8,023 bases of DNA from an uncultured Eubacteriales bacterium (GTDB lineage Bacteria; Bacillota; Clostridia; Christensenellales; Borkfalkiaceae), in assembly GCA_902766475.1 (NCBI GenBank), contig CACXDQ010000002.1, forward strand, positions 1 through 8,023, in the 5' to 3' direction. Below the pieces are notes generated by a model. That model saw only the letters and a list, made by a program, of their open reading frames with translations, had not been told where the DNA came from and did no database searches. Positions 5,789 through 8,023 of the stretch are shown here, piece after piece (position 1 is the stretch's first letter; each line of letters begins with the position of its first letter). A program made the position numbers and the translations under genes.

Positions 5789-7429
5789 TTATTCAGCCGT
5801 TTCCTCGGCAGGCTCGTGTTTGAGGTTGCCGATATATTCTTCGTAAGCCGTCTTGTCGGTGTCGTTCATAACGCCGAGCTTAGTGCCCGTAACGACGCCC
5901 TTGACGAATTCATAAGTTTCGTCGATGGTATAGAAGTCGTCAGCGCCGTCCTCGGACGCCTTTGCCTCTCTGTAAGCGTTTTCAACGGCCTCAACGTCGA
6001 TTGCGTAAGCGTAAGAGCCGTAAACCGTACCCGTGTAAACGCCGACGAGGAGAGTTCTCTCGCCGTCTTTAACGACTTCGGGAGCATACCAACCGCTGCT
6101 AAATGCGATCTTGTTGAGCTTTATCTCTTCGCCCTCTCTGCCTTCCGAAATAGCCTTGAAGTTCACCCTGTAATAGTAGTTGGAAGAATCATAGTAGTAG
6201 AGGTAATCGCCGACGACGCCGTAAAGCGTTGCGCTCGTGATGTTTTCGGAATAGAAGAGTTTGGTAACGCCGAAGTCAGTACCCGCCTCGTCATGAGCGG
6301 TGTAATCGTATTTGAGCAAGCCGTAGGAAGAATCGACGTAGATAATGCAGTTTTTATCGACTATGTAAGCCGAATCGGCAAAGATAGCCGTTGCGTTTTT
6401 ATCGCCGTAATTAAGTATATTTTCCTCGTTTTCAACGGCTTCCCAAGTCTTTTCGCTGTTTCCGACGTCGCTGTCTTTCACCGCAACGTAAGTGGTGGAA
6501 GCGATAGTGGAATCGAGAACGGTGTAGGAGAAATAAAGCTGACCGCCCTTGTGAGCGATGAGGTCGGCGGTTGCGCCCGTAAGACCCGCTCCGCCGTTTT
6601 CGCCTATGTTTTTGCCGTTGTATTTACCTGCCAAGCTCAAAGCCACTTGCGAAGTCTTTTCGCCGACGACGTATTTGTGTATCTCGTGGTATTTGACCTG
6701 CTGAGCGTCGTCGCTGTCGGCGTCGTAGAGGTTTTCGTCGATGGGCTTCGTCGTGAAGTAAATGACGTTGGAAGCGTTGTCTTCGTCGAACACGAGTTCG
6801 TCTATAGCCGTCTTTAAGATATTGTCGGAATTTTTATCGCTCGAATCATATACGAGTTTTCTGTCCTCGGCGTCATAGACGTAGAGAGCGGTGTTGTATA
6901 TGGCGAGGTAGACCTTGCCGTTCGACTCAATAAATCTGAACTGAACGGCGCTGTCATAATCTTCATTCGTGATTTTAGCGGAAGTGTCGGTGCCGTCGAG
7001 CTTAGTGCGGAAGAAATTGAGAACGCTGCTCTTAACTTCGCCCTTGCTGTTCTTCTCGGTAGAGGGAACGGCATAGTAAACGTAATCGCCGTAAATATAG
7101 AAACCGGCGGTCTTGTCGCCCGAAACCATGAGCTTGTTTACGACCGTTTCATAGTCACCGTCGGCAAGCCCGTCTTTGCCGAGCTTAGCGAGGTTTTTCT
7201 TGGAAGTTCTCATCAAAGCCGCCTTGACGACTTCGCCCGTCTTATAGGTAGTGGAATAAGATTCGACACCGTTTATAAAGTAAACGTAATCTCCCGTTTC
7301 GACGAGGAAACCCCCGTTTGAAGAAACGTTTGCGGACTTGTCCATATCGATGGCAGCCGATCCCGCACAAGCAGACATACCGAGCGCCAAGCCGACCGCA
7401 GCGATAAGACATACTAACTTTTTGACCAT
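5789..7429 (-). CDS. Secreted lipoprotein with beta-propeller-like repeats, function unknown
   Basis: The 546-residue protein starts MVKKLVCLIAAVGLALGMSAC: a lipoprotein signal peptide with lipobox MSAC, so Cys21 should be lipidated and the protein anchored to the outer face of the membrane. ATG at 7427-7429 is preferred because GGAG (7437-7440 on the reverse strand) lies seven bases upstream and the signal peptide begins there; the frame stays open to 7588 but crosses the promoter. The mature part contains recurring short beta motifs: GDYVYFI (46), GDYVYYA (114), GKVYLAIY (171), NVIYFTT (221), GQLYFSY (296), CIIYVDS (361) and GDYLYYYD (407). FFRTKLDGTD (139-148) is characteristic of propeller blades in DUF5050-like proteins. 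The C-terminus is acidic (HEPAEETAE). A surface binding or scaffold role is plausible. No catalytic motif was seen. Confidence 0.88.
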   Translation of the reverse strand: MVKKLVCLIAAVGLALGMSACAGSAAIDMDKSANVSSNGGFLVETGDYVYFINGVESYSTTYKTGEVVKAALMRTSKKNLAKLGKDGLADGDYETVVNKLMVSGDKTAGFYIYGDYVYYAVPSTEKNSKGEVKSSVLNFFRTKLDGTDTSAKITNEDYDSAVQFRFIESNGKVYLAIYNTALYVYDAEDRKLVYDSSDKNSDNILKTAIDELVFDEDNASNVIYFTTKPIDENLYDADSDDAQQVKYHEIHKYVVGEKTSQVALSLAGKYNGKNIGENGGAGLTGATADLIAHKGGQLYFSYTVLDSTIASTTYVAVKDSDVGNSEKTWEAVENEENILNYGDKNATAIFADSAYIVDKNCIIYVDSSYGLLKYDYTAHDEAGTDFGVTKLFYSENITSATLYGVVGDYLYYYDSSNYYYRVNFKAISEGREGEEIKLNKIAFSSGWYAPEVVKDGERTLLVGVYTGTVYGSYAYAIDVEAVENAYREAKASEDGADDFYTIDETYEFVKGVVTGTKLGVMNDTDKTAYEEYIGNLKHEPAEETAE

Positions 7430-7501
7430 TGTAAAACTCCTTTTATGGAATAAGTTGTTTTTAAAGCGCATATCCATTAAATTAGATACATACACGTTAC
7501 T

Positions 7502-7510
7502 ATTATAACA
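7502..7510 (-). promoter_or_regulatory. Extended -10 promoter of the lipoprotein gene
   Basis: On the minus strand TGTTATAAT (TGnTATAAT) occupies 7510-7502, about 73 bases before the ATG. The predicted leader is about 65 nt and holds a strong GGAG. No good -35 exists at 16-18 bp; TTGCAA lies at 20 bp. The inverted repeat at 7514-7545 covers the region where a -35 would be. Confidence 0.62.
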
Positions 7511-7513
7511 TAA

Positions 7514-7545
7514 ATAAAAATGCTTGCTTGCAATGGCATTTTTAT
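7514..7545. repeat. Inverted repeat ATAAAAATGC / GCATTTTTAT upstream of the lipoprotein promoter
   Basis: Ten-base perfect arms (7514-7523 and 7536-7545) surround a 12-base centre that contains the smaller dyad TTGC-TT-GCAA (7524-7533). It lies just upstream of the predicted -10 and so outside the lipoprotein mRNA, which favours a DNA-level site over an RNA structure. Confidence 0.55.
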
Positions 7546-7551
7546 GATTGC

Positions 7552-7625
7552 TTTCAAGGTTAGCATTGTGGGTTTTCCTTGAAAACACACTGAAAACGAC
7601 AGTTTTCGGTTTGCAATAGCAAACC
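7552..7625. repeat. Cluster of three further inverted repeats in the divergent intergenic region
   Basis: TTTCAAGG (7552-7559) pairs with CCTTGAAA (7577-7584). GAAAAC-GACA-GTTTTC (7592-7607) can be extended by outer pairs. GGTTTGC-AATA-GCAAACC (7608-7625) abuts it. All lie upstream of both predicted transcription starts, so they would not be in either mRNA. The last one encloses the candidate -35 (TTGCAA) of the rightward gene. Confidence 0.5.
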
Positions 7626-7639
7626 TATGCTATTATTAT
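7611..7639 (+). promoter_or_regulatory. Candidate promoter of the right-edge gene
   Basis: TTGCAA (7611-7616), 17-bp spacer, TATTAT (7634-7639). An alternative reading is the extended -10 TGCTATTAT at 7628-7636. Either gives a leader of about 60 nt to the GTG at 7704. Confidence 0.52.
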
Positions 7640-7703
7640 ATAACAAGTCGCAAAAAAAATCAATGATTTTTTGTAATAAAAAATAAAAAAAGGAGAATTT
7701 GGC

Positions 7704-8023
7704 GTGGAAAAATTAACTTTAATGGATCTGATAGAAAAATTTAACTCTTCCGCACGGGGTAAAACGGACTTTTCATCGGGCGGAGAACGCAGACAGACGG
7801 GCGACGAAGGGCGAGAAGGGCGAACGGCGCAAGGCTTTGTTAAGCCCGACCTCACCGCCCCTCCGCAGTATATAATGAATACGAAGATGAGAGATTTCGT
7901 TTTAAGACACGACGCAATGTCAAAGGCGATAGATACGGCGGCAAAGTCGGCAAAAACAAAGGCGACAACAGAAGAGATAAAGTCGGATGTTTTATCCGAA
8001 AAAGCTAAAAAATCTAAAAAAAC
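7704..8023 (+). CDS. Unrecognised protein, N-terminal 106 residues; continues past the right edge
   Basis: The frame opens with GTG at 7704, preceded at eight bases by AAAAAAGGAG (GGAG at 7692-7695), a strong ribosome binding site. The product begins VEKLTLMDLIEKFNSSARGK. Next comes a charged, Gly/Arg-rich probably disordered stretch (residues about 18-45), then PPQYIMNTKMRDFVLRHDAMSKAI (53-76), which looks like a folded helical element. A Lys/Ala/Ser-rich tail follows (AAKSAKTKATTEEIKS and onward, ending KAKKSKK at the edge). There is no signal peptide, membrane segment or recognised domain. The basic low-complexity tail could be a linker or nucleic-acid contact. It is divergent from the lipoprotein gene and shares its palindrome-rich control region. 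Confidence 0.72.
   Translation, partial: MEKLTLMDLIEKFNSSARGKTDFSSGGERRQTGDEGREGRTAQGFVKPDLTAPPQYIMNTKMRDFVLRHDAMSKAIDTAAKSAKTKATTEEIKSDVLSEKAKKSKK

Noticed and set aside
5816..6817. 333-codon open frame on the plus strand antisense to the lipoprotein gene
   Set aside because: It mirrors the lipoprotein coding frame, is Val/Ala/Asp-rich low complexity, has no ribosome binding site, and the opposite frame has a full lipoprotein signal and propeller motifs.
7430..7588. In-frame N-terminal extension of the lipoprotein to 7588
   Set aside because: It would place 53 residues before a textbook lipoprotein signal peptide, has no ribosome binding site and spans the TGTTATAAT promoter.
7625..7855. 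76-codon minus-strand frame at the right end
   Set aside because: It overlaps the 5' end of the plus-strand gene and its ribosome binding site, has no start signals and ends in the A/T-rich leader.

Overview
The window looks like chromosomal DNA of an endospore-forming member of the Firmicutes, most likely a gut-type Clostridia lineage. The main evidence is a full-length SpoIIE. Strong AGGAGG-type ribosome binding sites, TATAAT promoters, a Gram-positive lipoprotein signal and a secreted M6-type metallopeptidase agree with this. I cannot name the species.

Layout. (1) Positions 1-1001, minus strand: N-terminal 333 residues of a secreted M6-like zinc metallopeptidase (HEFMH motif), running off the left edge. 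(2) 1002-1151: divergent promoter region. (3) 1152-2366, plus: galactokinase-family GHMP kinase with a non-canonical sugar-binding box. (4) 2437-2482: intrinsic terminator. (5) 2510-4768, plus: SpoIIE, the membrane PP2C-type phosphatase that activates sigma-F in the forespore. (6) 4780-4821: a perfect 42-bp palindrome acting as a bidirectional terminator. (7) 4836-5709: a compact A+T-rich module made of a small multi-pass membrane protein (minus) and a divergent XRE-family regulator (plus). (8) 5742-5778: a second bidirectional terminator. (9) 5789-7429, minus: a beta-propeller-like surface lipoprotein. (10) 7430-7703: a palindrome-rich divergent intergenic region. (11) 7704 to the right edge, plus: start of an unrecognised protein.

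The most interesting part is the module in (7). An almost perfect palindrome, AACTCA-TT-TGAGTT, fills the spacer between a consensus -35 (TTGACA) and -10 (TACAAT) of the membrane-protein promoter. A one-mismatch copy sits in the same position relative to the -10 of the regulator's own promoter, and a partial third copy follows the regulator's stop codon. This predicts a self-repressing regulator that also represses an uncharacterised membrane protein. The module is walled off by terminators and differs in base composition from its neighbours, so it is probably an acquired cassette.

The other genes (peptidase, sugar kinase, sporulation phosphatase, lipoprotein) do not form an obvious common pathway. 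Each has its own promoter or is separated by a terminator. No tRNA, rRNA, CRISPR array, transposase or integrase was seen.
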